Assembly: GCA_018371855.1 (NCBI GenBank)
Contig: JAHAKD010000007.1
Span: 1-64,000 of the forward strand
DNA length: 64,000 nucleotides
Reading direction: 5' to 3'
Origin: Clostridium sp.
GTDB lineage: Bacteria; Bacillota; Clostridia; TANB77; CAG-508
Every line of letters begins with the position of its first letter. The stretch's first letter is position 1. The notes under the pieces are model-generated. The model worked only from the letters and a program-made list of their open reading frames with translations. It searched no databases and was not told the origin of the DNA. This document shows positions 16,966 through 26,520 of the stretch, in pieces. The translations under genes were made by a program, and so were the position numbers.

Positions 16966-17706
16966 ATGAGTGAAACATTATTAGAAATAAAAAATTTACA
17001 CGCAAAGGTAGGAGATAAAGAAATAATAAAAGGATTAAATTTAAAAATAAATAAAGGTGAAGTACATGTAATTATGGGACCAAATGGTGCTGGTAAATCT
17101 ACACTATCTAATGTAATATTAGCAAATCCAGAATATACACAAACAGAAGGAGATATAATATTAGATGGTGAAAATATAAATGGATTAAAAACAGATGAAA
17201 GAGCAAGAAAAGGAATATTTATGTCATTTCAATCACCAAAAGAAATTCCAGGAGTTAGTGTAACAAACTTTTTAAAATATGCCAAAATAGCTACAACAGG
17301 AAAGCCAGTTAAAATATTCGAATTTAAAAAAGAATTAGAAAAAAATATGGAAGAATTAAAAATGAGACCAGAATATGCAAACAGAAACTTAAATGTTGGG
17401 TTTTCTGGTGGAGAGAAAAAGAAAAATGAAATACTACAAATGCTTACATTAAATCCAAAACTTGCAATCTTAGACGAAACAGATTCAGGACTAGATGTAG
17501 ATGCTATAAAAACAGTTTCTAAAGGAATAAAGATGTATAGCAATGAAAATAATGGAGTATTAATAATAACTCATGGAACAAAGATTTTACAAGGATTACA
17601 TGTAGATTATGTACATGTTTTAGTAGATGGAAAAATAATAAAAACAAGTACAGGAGATTTAGCAAGCGAAATCGAAGCAAAAGGATATGAAGAATATAAG
17701 AAATAG
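16966..17706 (+). CDS. sufC: Fe-S cluster assembly ATPase SufC
   Basis: 246 residues from ATG 16966, with AAAGGAG upstream; the TTG 45 bases earlier is discarded. An ABC ATPase with Walker A GPNGAGKST, the SufC-typical signature GFSGGEKKKNE, and Walker B LAILDETDSGLDVDA. It powers the SufBCD scaffold on which clusters are built. First gene of sufCBDSU, with 11 bases or overlapping junctions through sufS. Confidence 0.97.
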   Translation: MSETLLEIKNLHAKVGDKEIIKGLNLKINKGEVHVIMGPNGAGKSTLSNVILANPEYTQTEGDIILDGENINGLKTDERARKGIFMSFQSPKEIPGVSVTNFLKYAKIATTGKPVKIFEFKKELEKNMEELKMRPEYANRNLNVGFSGGEKKKNEILQMLTLNPKLAILDETDSGLDVDAIKTVSKGIKMYSNENNGVLIITHGTKILQGLHVDYVHVLVDGKIIKTSTGDLASEIEAKGYEEYKK

Positions 17707-17717
17707 AGGTGAAAGAA

Positions 17718-19124
17718 TTGGCAGAAAAGAAAACACAAATTAAAGATATTTCCACAAATATATATGACATAAAAAATAAAGATGAATATAGCTATAAATC
17801 TAAAAAAGGAATAACTAAAGAAATAGTAGAAGAAATCTCAAAACAAAAGAATGATACACCTTGGATGAGAGAGTTTAGATTAAAAGCATTAGAGACATAT
17901 AACAAACTAGAACTTCCAACATGGGGACCAAATTTAAATGAATTAAATATGGACGAGATTGCAACATATGTAAGACCAAAAACAGATATGAAAAGCAGTT
18001 GGGACGATGTACCAGAAGATATTAAAAATACATTTGATGCTTTAGGAATTCCAGATGCAGAAAGAGAATCTTTAGCAGGTGTTGGTGCACAATATGATTC
18101 AGAAGTTGTATACCATAGTATAAAAGAGGATTTAGTAAAACAAGGTGTTATATACACAGACATGGAAACAGCTGTAAGAGACTATGAAGATATAGTAAAA
18201 GAACATTTTATGAAATGTGTACCAGTATCAGACCATAAATTTGTAGCATTACATGGAGCTGTTTGGTCAGGAGGATCATTTGTATATGTACCAAAAGGTG
18301 TACAAGTAGATATTCCTTTACAATCATATTTTAGATTAAACTCACCAGAATCTGGACAATTTGAACATACTCTGATAATTGTAGATGAAGGAGCAAGTTT
18401 ACACTTTATAGAAGGTTGTTCTGCACCAAAATATAACAAAGTAAATTTACACGTAGGTTGTGTAGAACTATTTGTTAAGAAAAATGCACATTTAAGATAT
18501 TCAACAATAGAAAATTGGTCTAAAAATATGATGAACTTAAATACCAAAAGAGCTTTAGTAGAAGAAGGTGGAAAAATAGAATGGGTAACAGGTTCATTTG
18601 GTTCAAAAGTTTCTATGTTATATCCAATGGCTGTTTTAAATGGAGCAAATTCTAAAATGGAATATACAGGAATTTCGTTTGCAGGACATGGACAAAATTT
18701 AGATACAGGTTTAAAAGTTGTGCATAATGCACCAAATACTTCATCAGTAATTAATTCTAAATCAATATCTAAAGATGGCGGAATTGCAACATTTAGAAGT
18801 TTAGAAAGAGTTATGCCAGTTGCTAAAAATTCTAAATTATCTGTATCTTGTGAATCACTAATGTTAGATAATAAATCTAAATCTGATACAATTCCAGTAA
18901 GTGATATTAGAACAGAAGAAGTAGAATTTTCACACGAAGCAAAAATAGGAAAAATAAGTGATGAAGAAATATTTTATTTAATGTCAAGAGGAATTTCAGA
19001 AGAAGAAGCAAAAGCAATGATAGTAAGAGGATTTGCATATCCTATTTCTAAAGAACTTCCTTTAGAATATGCAGTAGAAATGAATAACTTAATAAATTTA
19101 GAATTAGAAGGGAGTATAGGATAA
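17718..19124 (+). CDS. sufB: Fe-S cluster scaffold protein SufB
   Basis: 468 residues from TTG at 17718, chosen because GAGGTGA (17706-17712) sits 5-6 bases before it; GTG at 17709 would lie within that ribosome site. Contains the SufB signatures PKGVQVDIPLQSYFRLN, HFIEGCSAP (with the Cys used in sulfur relay) and ISKDGG, and ends in the conserved ISEEEAKAMIVRGF helix. Forms the cluster-building heterocomplex with SufC and SufD. The stop overlaps the sufD start (TAATG). Confidence 0.97.
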   Translation: MAEKKTQIKDISTNIYDIKNKDEYSYKSKKGITKEIVEEISKQKNDTPWMREFRLKALETYNKLELPTWGPNLNELNMDEIATYVRPKTDMKSSWDDVPEDIKNTFDALGIPDAERESLAGVGAQYDSEVVYHSIKEDLVKQGVIYTDMETAVRDYEDIVKEHFMKCVPVSDHKFVALHGAVWSGGSFVYVPKGVQVDIPLQSYFRLNSPESGQFEHTLIIVDEGASLHFIEGCSAPKYNKVNLHVGCVELFVKKNAHLRYSTIENWSKNMMNLNTKRALVEEGGKIEWVTGSFGSKVSMLYPMAVLNGANSKMEYTGISFAGHGQNLDTGLKVVHNAPNTSSVINSKSISKDGGIATFRSLERVMPVAKNSKLSVSCESLMLDNKSKSDTIPVSDIRTEEVEFSHEAKIGKISDEEIFYLMSRGISEEEAKAMIVRGFAYPISKELPLEYAVEMNNLINLELEGSIG

Positions 19125-20178
19125 TGAAAAATATAATATTAAACGAAACTCCAGTTAGAACATCGAAAAATTATGGAATAAATAATATAGAAATAAAAGA
19201 CTTTGTAGAGCCAGTTATTAAAGAATTTTCAAATGTGAAAATAACAGATAATGAAAATTGTGTACGTTCAGAAAAAGAAAATATAAATTTAAAATTTGGT
19301 TTAGGGGAATATTTCTTAAATCAATCAAATAACCAATCAAATGTAAATTTAAAAATAAATTTAGATAAAAAATTAAAAGAGCCAATTATAATAGAATATA
19401 ATTTGGACAAATCTAGTAATGTTTTAGTTGATAATATAAATATAGATGCAAAAGAAGATACAAAAGCAAATATAATTGTTATATATAAATCACAAGATGA
19501 AATCGATGGATATCATAATGGAATTTTTAATGCACAAATTGGAACAAATGCAAATATTCATGTAACAATTGTAAATTTATTAAATACAAAAATAAATAAT
19601 TTTTACTCTGTAAATTCTAATATAGAAGATGAAAGCAAAGCATTATTTTCTATGGTAGAGTTTGGTGGAAAATATAATATAGTAAATTATTATGCAAAAT
19701 TGGCTGGTTACAAATCAGTTAATAAACTACATTCAATCTATTTAGGAAAAGAAGAACAAAAAATAGATTTAAATTATATTACAGAATTATATGGTGAAAA
19801 AACAGATGTAGATATAGAAGTAAATGGAGCTTTAAAAGATAAAGCTAGAAAGAATTTTAAAGGTACAATAGATTTTAAAACAGGTTCTAAAAAAGCAAAA
19901 GGAAAAGAAAATGAATATTGTACATTACTTTCTGATACATCATATTCTAAAGCATTGCCAATGCTTTTATGTACAGAAGATGATGTAGAAGGAGAACATA
20001 GTACAGCAACAGGTAAAGTTGATGAGAAAGAATTATTCTATATTATGACAAGAGGAATAAGCGAAAAAGAAGCAAAGAAAATGATTGTAAAAGCTAAATT
20101 TAATTCTGTAATACAAGGAATTAAAGAGGAAGAGATACAAAACTTGATTTTGGAAGAGGTTGATAGGAGGCTAGATTA

Positions 20179-20179
<1 letters not shown>
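19124..20179 (+). CDS. sufD: Fe-S cluster assembly protein SufD
   Basis: 351 residues, somewhat shorter than most SufDs. The beta-helix core is divergent, but the C-terminal block CTEDDVEGEHSTATGKVDEKELFYIMTRG-type motif and SEKEAKKMIVKAKF are diagnostic of the SufB/D family. It lacks the SufB Cys motif, which with its place after sufB identifies it as SufD. Start and stop both overlap neighbours (TAATG at each end), pointing to tight translational coupling. Confidence 0.92.
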
Positions 20180-21402
<1,223 letters not shown>

Positions 21403-21446
21403 AACTTAATATTGTAGACAGAATGCTTTAAGAAAGGAATGGACTA

Positions 21447-21881
21447 ATGGATAATTTAGATTCAGTTTATACAGATTTAATTATGGAGCATAGTATGGCA
21501 TCACATAATAAAAGAAAATTAGATCATCCAGACAAATGCGAACTGGGGCATAATCCAAGCTGTGGTGATGAAATAGAATTAGAAATAAAAATGAATGGTG
21601 ATGTAATAGAAGATTTAGCATTTACTGGACATGGTTGTGCTATATCACAAGCATCTACTTCTATTATGATAGATACTATAATTGGTAAGACAAAAGAAGA
21701 GGCATTAGAAATTATAGATACTTTTATTGGAATGATTAAAAGAGAAATAAAAGATGATGCTGAACTTGAAAAATTAGAAGATGCAATAGCATTTAAAAAT
21801 GTTTCTAATATGCCTGCAAGGGTTAAATGTGCGGTTTTAGCATGGCATACAATTAAAGATCTGTTAGATAAAGAAAAATAA
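21447..21881 (+). CDS. sufU: Zinc-dependent sulfurtransferase SufU
   Basis: 144 residues, RBS AAAGGAATG. IscU fold with the SufU-type residues: Cys in NPSCGDE, Cys in GHGCAISQAS and Cys in ARVKCAVLAW, plus the insertion that separates SufU from IscU. Accepts sulfur from SufS by zinc-ligand exchange. Last gene of the operon, 44 bases after sufS. Confidence 0.96.
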   Translation: MDNLDSVYTDLIMEHSMASHNKRKLDHPDKCELGHNPSCGDEIELEIKMNGDVIEDLAFTGHGCAISQASTSIMIDTIIGKTKEEALEIIDTFIGMIKREIKDDAELEKLEDAIAFKNVSNMPARVKCAVLAWHTIKDLLDKEK

Positions 21882-21914
21882 ATTTTGACTAGTAGATTAT
21901 AATATAAATAGAAA

Positions 21915-21945
21915 AAGCGGTGGGGAAAGTTCATACCCACCGCCT
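21915..21945 (-). terminator. Strong GC hairpin at the 3' end of suf, with T run only on the minus strand
   Basis: GCGGTGGG and CCCACCGC make a perfect 8-base stem. On the minus strand it is followed by TTTTTCTATTT; on the plus strand by CTAAAAG. It therefore looks like a terminator for a minus-strand transcript, though it may also halt suf transcription weakly. Confidence 0.6.
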
Positions 21946-22031
21946 AAAAGAATGTTTCAGAAGGATTATTTATTACTTTTTCTGTATTCTTCCAAGTCCA
22001 GGAAGTTCTATTTTAACAAATCTAAAGGAAT

Positions 22032-22060
22032 TTGACATGGCTTAGTAAACAGAATATAAT
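22032..22060 (+). promoter_or_regulatory. Consensus promoter for the 22099 membrane-protein gene
   Basis: TTGACA (22032-22037), 17-base spacer, TATAAT (22055-22060), followed by RBS CGGAGGA at 22086. Confidence 0.88.
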
Positions 22061-22098
22061 ATAAATATGAATTTTATAAGTTATACGGAGGATAAATA

Positions 22099-22662
22099 AT
22101 GGAAAAAGAATTAAAAACTTCGGGAAAAATGACTTGGGCATTTATTTGGAGATTTATATTATACTATATTGTAATATCTATAATTTTAGCAGTTATAGAA
22201 TATTTTATGTTAGGCAAAGTTAATATGTTAGTATTATCAATATTTTCTATTGTTACAATGGGAATATTAATATTTTTTTCAACAAAACTTGCAACATCAG
22301 ATGTATTTAAAACAAGAAAAATGGATGATAAAAATTTATTTAAATTTAAAAGAAATATTATAATTTTTTATGCTTTAGTACTAATAGTTGTTTCTTTATT
22401 TAACACATTAAACTATGCTATAACAATAATAGGCTTAGAAGACACAAGAGCTACAGCAGAAGAACAAATACAGAATAGTGAAGATATAGATGATGAAGAA
22501 AAAAGTACTATGATAGAGAGTCAAAATAATTATGTAGAACAAGTAAAAAATATACAAAAAGAAACATTTATAATAATTACTTTAATAGATGCAATATTAT
22601 TTGTATTTGGAGTAATAATTCAATTTAGGTTTACAAAGAAGTACATAAGCGAAGAAGAGTAA
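22099..22662 (+). CDS. Four-TM membrane protein, unknown function
   Basis: 187 residues. Hydrophobic helices at about 15-37, 42-62, 86-110 and 156-178. Between the third and fourth is a polar, acidic stretch of about 45 residues (EDTRATAEEQIQ...DDEEKSTM), predicted to form a helix outside or inside the cell. No catalytic motif and no family that I recognise. Transcribed alone from a consensus promoter; a long perfect hairpin of the dispersed repeat starts on its stop codon. Confidence 0.75.
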   Translation: MEKELKTSGKMTWAFIWRFILYYIVISIILAVIEYFMLGKVNMLVLSIFSIVTMGILIFFSTKLATSDVFKTRKMDDKNLFKFKRNIIIFYALVLIVVSLFNTLNYAITIIGLEDTRATAEEQIQNSEDIDDEEKSTMIESQNNYVEQVKNIQKETFIIITLIDAILFVFGVIIQFRFTKKYISEEE

Positions 22663-22706
22663 TAAAATAGGGATTTGGGGGACGTTCCTTAAATCCCTAT
22701 TTTATT
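22661..22706 (+). repeat. Dispersed repeat, copy 4 (best preserved), doubling as terminator
   Basis: AATAAAATAGGGATTT (22661-22676) and AAATCCCTATTTTATT (22691-22706) are perfect 16-base complements around GGGGGACGTTCCTT. It begins within the TAA of the membrane-protein gene. The long arms and T-rich end would make an efficient terminator on either strand. Confidence 0.9.
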
Positions 22707-22760
22707 ATGCAATATTAAAAAGTAAATAATATATTTTAAGTTTTTGACAAAATTTTTAGG

Positions 22761-22789
22761 TTTACAAAAAAAATAAAATGTGGTAAACT
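22761..22789 (+). promoter_or_regulatory. Candidate promoter of the cdaA unit
   Basis: TTTACA (22761-22766), 17-base spacer, TAAACT (22784-22789). Confidence 0.5.
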
Positions 22790-22824
22790 ATATTCGTATT
22801 ATGTATATACAAGGAGGAAATAAA

Positions 22825-22950
22825 ATGTCTAAAAAAGAGAAAAAACATTCAGGAAGTAATATTTTTGTAAAAATCACAGCAGGCATTTTAGCAGCTTTAA
22901 TGGTAGTTAGTGTAGGAGGAACATTAGTATACTATTTAATTGGTATGTAA
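22825..22950 (+). CDS. 41-residue single-TM peptide preceding cdaA
   Basis: ATG preceded by AAGGAGG at ideal spacing, stop 13 bases before the cdaA ATG, so the two are surely cotranscribed. A basic, polar N-terminus (MSKKEKKHSG) leads into one membrane helix (about residues 17-39) that ends the protein. No family recognised. Sitting where the cdaA unit begins, and with no cdaR-like gene next to cdaA, it is a candidate membrane partner of the cyclase; that role is inference only. Confidence 0.72.
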   Translation: MSKKEKKHSGSNIFVKITAGILAALMVVSVGGTLVYYLIGM

Positions 22951-22963
22951 TAGGGAGTAAATA

Positions 22964-23866
22964 ATGAAAGATGATATAATTACAGGAATCTCAGACTTTT
23001 ACGAAACTAATATTTTGGCTAGAATTATGCAAATGTGGGAACACCCAATAGATTTAATATTGTTTTTAATAGATATAGCAATAGTTATATTTTTAGCATA
23101 TAAAATATTAAAACTTACAAAAGATTCTAGAGCATGGCAAGTATTAAAGGGGATTGTATTATTATTAGTAGTAACATGGCTTAGCGGTGTATTTAAACTT
23201 ACAATACTACATGCAATTTTAGACAAAGTAGTAAGTTGGGGAGTTTTAGCTTTAATTATTATTTTCCAACCAGAAATAAGAAGAGCTTTAGAGCAACTGG
23301 GAACTAATAAATTAAAGAAATATCTGGGATTTACAGAGGATATAGAAACAAAAAATAAAGAAGATATATATAAAATAGTAATAGCAGCAGAAGAAATGTC
23401 AAAAAGACAAATAGGAGCATTAATAGTAATAGAAAGAGATATTGGAATAAAAGATATTATAGATACAGGTATTTTAATTGATGCAGATGTATCTCCACAA
23501 CTTTTAACTAATATATTTGTGCCAAAGACTCCGCTTCATGATGGGGCTGTTGTTATTAGTAATAATAAAATAAAAGCAGCAGCATGTATGTTACCACTAG
23601 CAAGTGGGCAAGACATAGCAAAGGAATTAGGAACAAGACATAGAGCAGGTATAGGAATATCTAAAGAATCAGATGCAATAGCAGTTATAGTTTCTGAAGA
23701 AACAGGTAGAATATCAATTGCTAAAGATGGTAAATTAATAGCTGATGTAAATGAAGAAACTTTAAAGAAAATATTAATAAAAGATATTGTTACAGATAGA
23801 ATACCTGAAAAGGAAAGAAAACCTAACATTATATGGAAAAAATTCAAAAAAGATAAAAATGATTAA
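22964..23866 (+). CDS. cdaA: Diadenylate cyclase CdaA (c-di-AMP synthase)
   Basis: 300 residues. Three N-terminal TM helices (about 28-100) precede a DAC domain with its two hallmark motifs, DGAVVI (about residue 193) and RHRAGIG (about 225). Makes c-di-AMP from two ATP at the membrane, a messenger for potassium and wall homeostasis in Firmicutes. The C-terminus is short and basic. In most Firmicutes cdaR and glmM follow; here secG follows instead. Confidence 0.96.
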   Translation: MKDDIITGISDFYETNILARIMQMWEHPIDLILFLIDIAIVIFLAYKILKLTKDSRAWQVLKGIVLLLVVTWLSGVFKLTILHAILDKVVSWGVLALIIIFQPEIRRALEQLGTNKLKKYLGFTEDIETKNKEDIYKIVIAAEEMSKRQIGALIVIERDIGIKDIIDTGILIDADVSPQLLTNIFVPKTPLHDGAVVISNNKIKAAACMLPLASGQDIAKELGTRHRAGIGISKESDAIAVIVSEETGRISIAKDGKLIADVNEETLKKILIKDIVTDRIPEKERKPNIIWKKFKKDKND

Positions 23867-23935
23867 AATATTTGATTTTATAAAACATATATGTTAAAAT
23901 AAAAAAAGTTTGAAAACTTGGGAGGAATTTACAAA

Positions 23936-24190
23936 ATGGAAATATTAAAATATGCATTAATAATAATATATATTATAGTTGCTGCAGCAATTATTATATT
24001 AACATTGGTTCAAGAAAAAGAAGATAACGGAGCATCTGGAGCTATTACAGATACTGCAACAAACAATTTTTATGATAAAAACAAAGGTAGAACAAAAGCA
24101 GGAAAGCAAAAAAGATGGACAATTATATTAGGAGTTATATTTGCAATTTTAACAATTATATTAGGAATTGTATTTATGTTAATAAAATAA
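23936..24190 (+). CDS. secG: Preprotein translocase subunit SecG
   Basis: 84 residues from ATG 23936, ten bases after GGGAGG; the TTG 18 bases upstream lies at the ribosome site. Two TM helices (about 4-25 and 60-82) flank a polar loop with the SecG-like GxxGAITD...NNFY segment. Accessory subunit of SecYEG. It is followed by rnr, as in many Firmicutes. Confidence 0.93.
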   Translation: MEILKYALIIIYIIVAAAIIILTLVQEKEDNGASGAITDTATNNFYDKNKGRTKAGKQKRWTIILGVIFAILTIILGIVFMLIK

Positions 24191-24198
24191 TCGGATGT

Positions 24199-24227
24199 AA
24201 AAAAGCAGCTAAAGTCTGCTTTTTTTG
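24199..24227 (+). terminator. secG terminator
   Basis: AAAAGCAG (24201-24208) and CTGCTTTT (24216-24223) with a run of seven T. Confidence 0.88.
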
Positions 24228-24267
24228 CGTTATGTTATAAAGTATATTAAGTTTGGAATAATAAATT

Positions 24268-24325
24268 AAATAGGAAAAAAGGGACGTCCAAAAATCCCTG
24301 GCAGGAACGTTCAAAATCCCTATTT
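24268..24325 (+). repeat. Dispersed repeat, copy 5 (B form)
   Basis: AAATAGG and CCTATTT bracket an element with two half-cores, GGGACGTCC and GGAACGTTC, separated by AAATCCCTGG. Same block order as 52200 and 13549. It lies between the secG terminator and the rnr ribosome site, so rnr mRNA may carry it in its leader. Confidence 0.8.
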
Positions 24326-24341
24326 CGAAAGGAAGAGATAA

Positions 24342-26306
24342 ATGCAAGAAGAAAATAGATTTATAGAAGGAATATTTAGAAGACATGAAAGAGGTTTTGG
24401 CTTTGTTATTGTAGAAGACCAAGAAGATGATATATATATTGCTAAAGAAGATTCTAAAGATGCGTTTAGTGGTGATAGAGTTTTAGTAAAACTAAAGAAA
24501 AAATCAAATGGAGCAAGACAAGAGGGAATAATATTAAAGGTTATAGAACACAAAAAAGATACTTTAGTAGGAACTTTTCAAAAGAATAAAAATTTTGGTT
24601 TTGTAATACCTGATGACAAAAAGCTTTGTAGAGATATATTTATTTCTAAAAAGAATTTTGGAAAGGCTAGAAATAATCATAAAGTTCTTGTACAGATTAC
24701 TAAATATCCACAAAAAGGTAGGAAAGCTGAAGGAAAAATATTAGAAGTCATAGGAAATGTAAATGAAGCAGGTATAGATATGCTTTCTCTAATTAAAGAT
24801 TATGATTTGCCATACAGATTTCCAAAGGATGTCGTAAAAGAAGCACAAAAATTTGGAGATAAAATTAATCCTAACGATATAAAAGGTAGAGTTGATCTTC
24901 GTGGCAAATATGATATTTTTACGATAGATGGCGAAGATGCTAAAGATTTAGATGATGCTGTATGTGTTCAAAAACTAGAAAATGGAAACTATAAATTAGA
25001 TGTTCATATAGCAGATGTAAGCCATTATGTACAAGAAAATACATTGCTAGACAAGGAAGCTTTATTAAGAGGTACAAGTATATATATGTTAAATAGAGTT
25101 ATTCCAATGCTTCCAAGAGAACTTTCAAATGGAATTTGTAGTTTAAATGAAGGACAAGATAGATATACATTATCTGTAAGTATGGAAATAGATAATAAAG
25201 GAAAGGTAATTTCTAGTGAAGTATATAAAGGAATAGTAAATGTTACCAGAAGAATGTCATATAAAGATGTACAAGCAATTTTAGATAATTCAAATGAAGA
25301 GATAGTAACAAAATATAAAGAATATATATCAGATTTTAAACTTATGGAAGAATTAGCTAAGATATTAAAAGAAAAGAGATTAGCAAAAGGATATTTGAAC
25401 TTAGATATACCAGAAAGTAAAATTATCTTGGACCAAGATGGTTATGCAATAGATGTATGCAAATATGAAACAACTTTTGCAAATGAAATAATAGAGCAAT
25501 TTATGCTAGCAGCAAACGAAACTATTGCAGAAAAATTTTATTGGCTTAAAGCTCCATTTATATATCGTGTACACGAAGAACCAGATATAGAAAAGGTAAA
25601 TGAATTAAATAAATTATTATTTAATTTTGGATATAAAATTCATGTTAAAGAGGGAAAAATTTACCCAGCAGAATTTTCTAAAATATTAAAAGAAGTAGAA
25701 GGAAAAACAGAGGAAAAGATAGTTTCTAACATGATTTTAAGAACTTTAAAAGTTGCTGTATATGATTCAGAAAACAAAGGGCATTTTGGAATAGCCAGCC
25801 AATATTATTGTCATTTTACTTCTCCAATTAGAAGATATCCAGATTTATTTATACACAGAATCATTTCTAAGTATTTGAAGAATGACTATACAATGTCAGA
25901 AAAGCAAGTAGAGTTTTATAACAAGGTAGCAGAAAATGATGCTAAACAATCATCAGATAGGGAGAAAATTGCAACACAAGTAGAAAGAGATAGTGTAGAT
26001 ATAAAGAAAGCTGAATATATGAGTAAAAAGATTGGCGAACAATATGAAGGTATTATTTCTGGAGTTACACAATTTGGAATATTTGTAGAATTAGAAAATA
26101 CAGTAGAAGGTCTTATTAGATTTGAAAATTTAGGTGATGAATATTATGAATATGATGCAGATCATAAAATTCTAATAGGAGAAAGAAGCAAAGAAACTTT
26201 TAAAATAGGAGATAAAATAAATATAGAAGTAATAGATGCAAATAAACAAGAAAAAAGAATATCTTTTAAAAGAATTCCAGGATTAGAGCAAGAAGAAAGT
26301 CTTTAG
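24342..26306 (+). CDS. rnr: Ribonuclease R
   Basis: 654 residues, RBS AAAGGAAGAG. Two cold-shock-like domains (RGFGFVIVED near residue 16, NFGFVIPDD near 84), then the RNB catalytic domain with the acidic cluster DGEDAKDLDDAV (about 200), and a C-terminal S1 domain (YEGIISGVTQFGIFVEL, about 567). A 3'-5' exonuclease degrading structured RNA. Shorter than E. coli RNase R because the N-terminal helix-turn-helix and the basic C-terminal tail are missing. Confidence 0.96.
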   Translation: MQEENRFIEGIFRRHERGFGFVIVEDQEDDIYIAKEDSKDAFSGDRVLVKLKKKSNGARQEGIILKVIEHKKDTLVGTFQKNKNFGFVIPDDKKLCRDIFISKKNFGKARNNHKVLVQITKYPQKGRKAEGKILEVIGNVNEAGIDMLSLIKDYDLPYRFPKDVVKEAQKFGDKINPNDIKGRVDLRGKYDIFTIDGEDAKDLDDAVCVQKLENGNYKLDVHIADVSHYVQENTLLDKEALLRGTSIYMLNRVIPMLPRELSNGICSLNEGQDRYTLSVSMEIDNKGKVISSEVYKGIVNVTRRMSYKDVQAILDNSNEEIVTKYKEYISDFKLMEELAKILKEKRLAKGYLNLDIPESKIILDQDGYAIDVCKYETTFANEIIEQFMLAANETIAEKFYWLKAPFIYRVHEEPDIEKVNELNKLLFNFGYKIHVKEGKIYPAEFSKILKEVEGKTEEKIVSNMILRTLKVAVYDSENKGHFGIASQYYCHFTSPIRRYPDLFIHRIISKYLKNDYTMSEKQVEFYNKVAENDAKQSSDREKIATQVERDSVDIKKAEYMSKKIGEQYEGIISGVTQFGIFVELENTVEGLIRFENLGDEYYEYDADHKILIGERSKETFKIGDKINIEVIDANKQEKRISFKRIPGLEQEESL

Positions 26307-26327
26307 TTTTTACTAAAGACTTTTTTC
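26296..26327 (+). terminator. rnr terminator
   Basis: AAAGTCTTTAGT and ACTAAAGACTTT, perfect 12-base arms overlapping the stop codon, followed by more T. Confidence 0.88.
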
Positions 26328-26346
26328 TGATTAGTTTTATTAAATG

Positions 26347-26511
26347 TTATCTAAATAAAGTAATAAATGGAGCAAAGATTAAAACTACAAATGCCATAAT
26401 TATAATTGTTATACCAGCAGATTTATTTTTATTTACTTTTATTTCATAGATTGCATAATTAATAGTTTTAAAAAAAATAATAATAGAAATAATTAAAATT
26501 ACCAAAAACAT
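26347..26511 (-). CDS. 54-residue two-TM peptide in the germinant-receptor operon
   Basis: ATG at 26511 with TAGGAG upstream, 9 bases after the C-subunit gene's stop, stop TAA at 26347-26349. Two membrane helices (about 2-19 and 33-52) joined by a short basic loop (YEIKVNKNKSAG). Known receptor operons of spore formers sometimes carry a small two-helix D subunit that tunes germination; this peptide's size, topology and position match that idea, although it is a little shorter. No sequence signature confirms it. Confidence 0.65.
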   Translation of the reverse strand: MFLVILIISIIIFFKTINYAIYEIKVNKNKSAGITIIIMAFVVLIFAPFITLFR

Positions 26512-26520
26512 ACTTAACTC

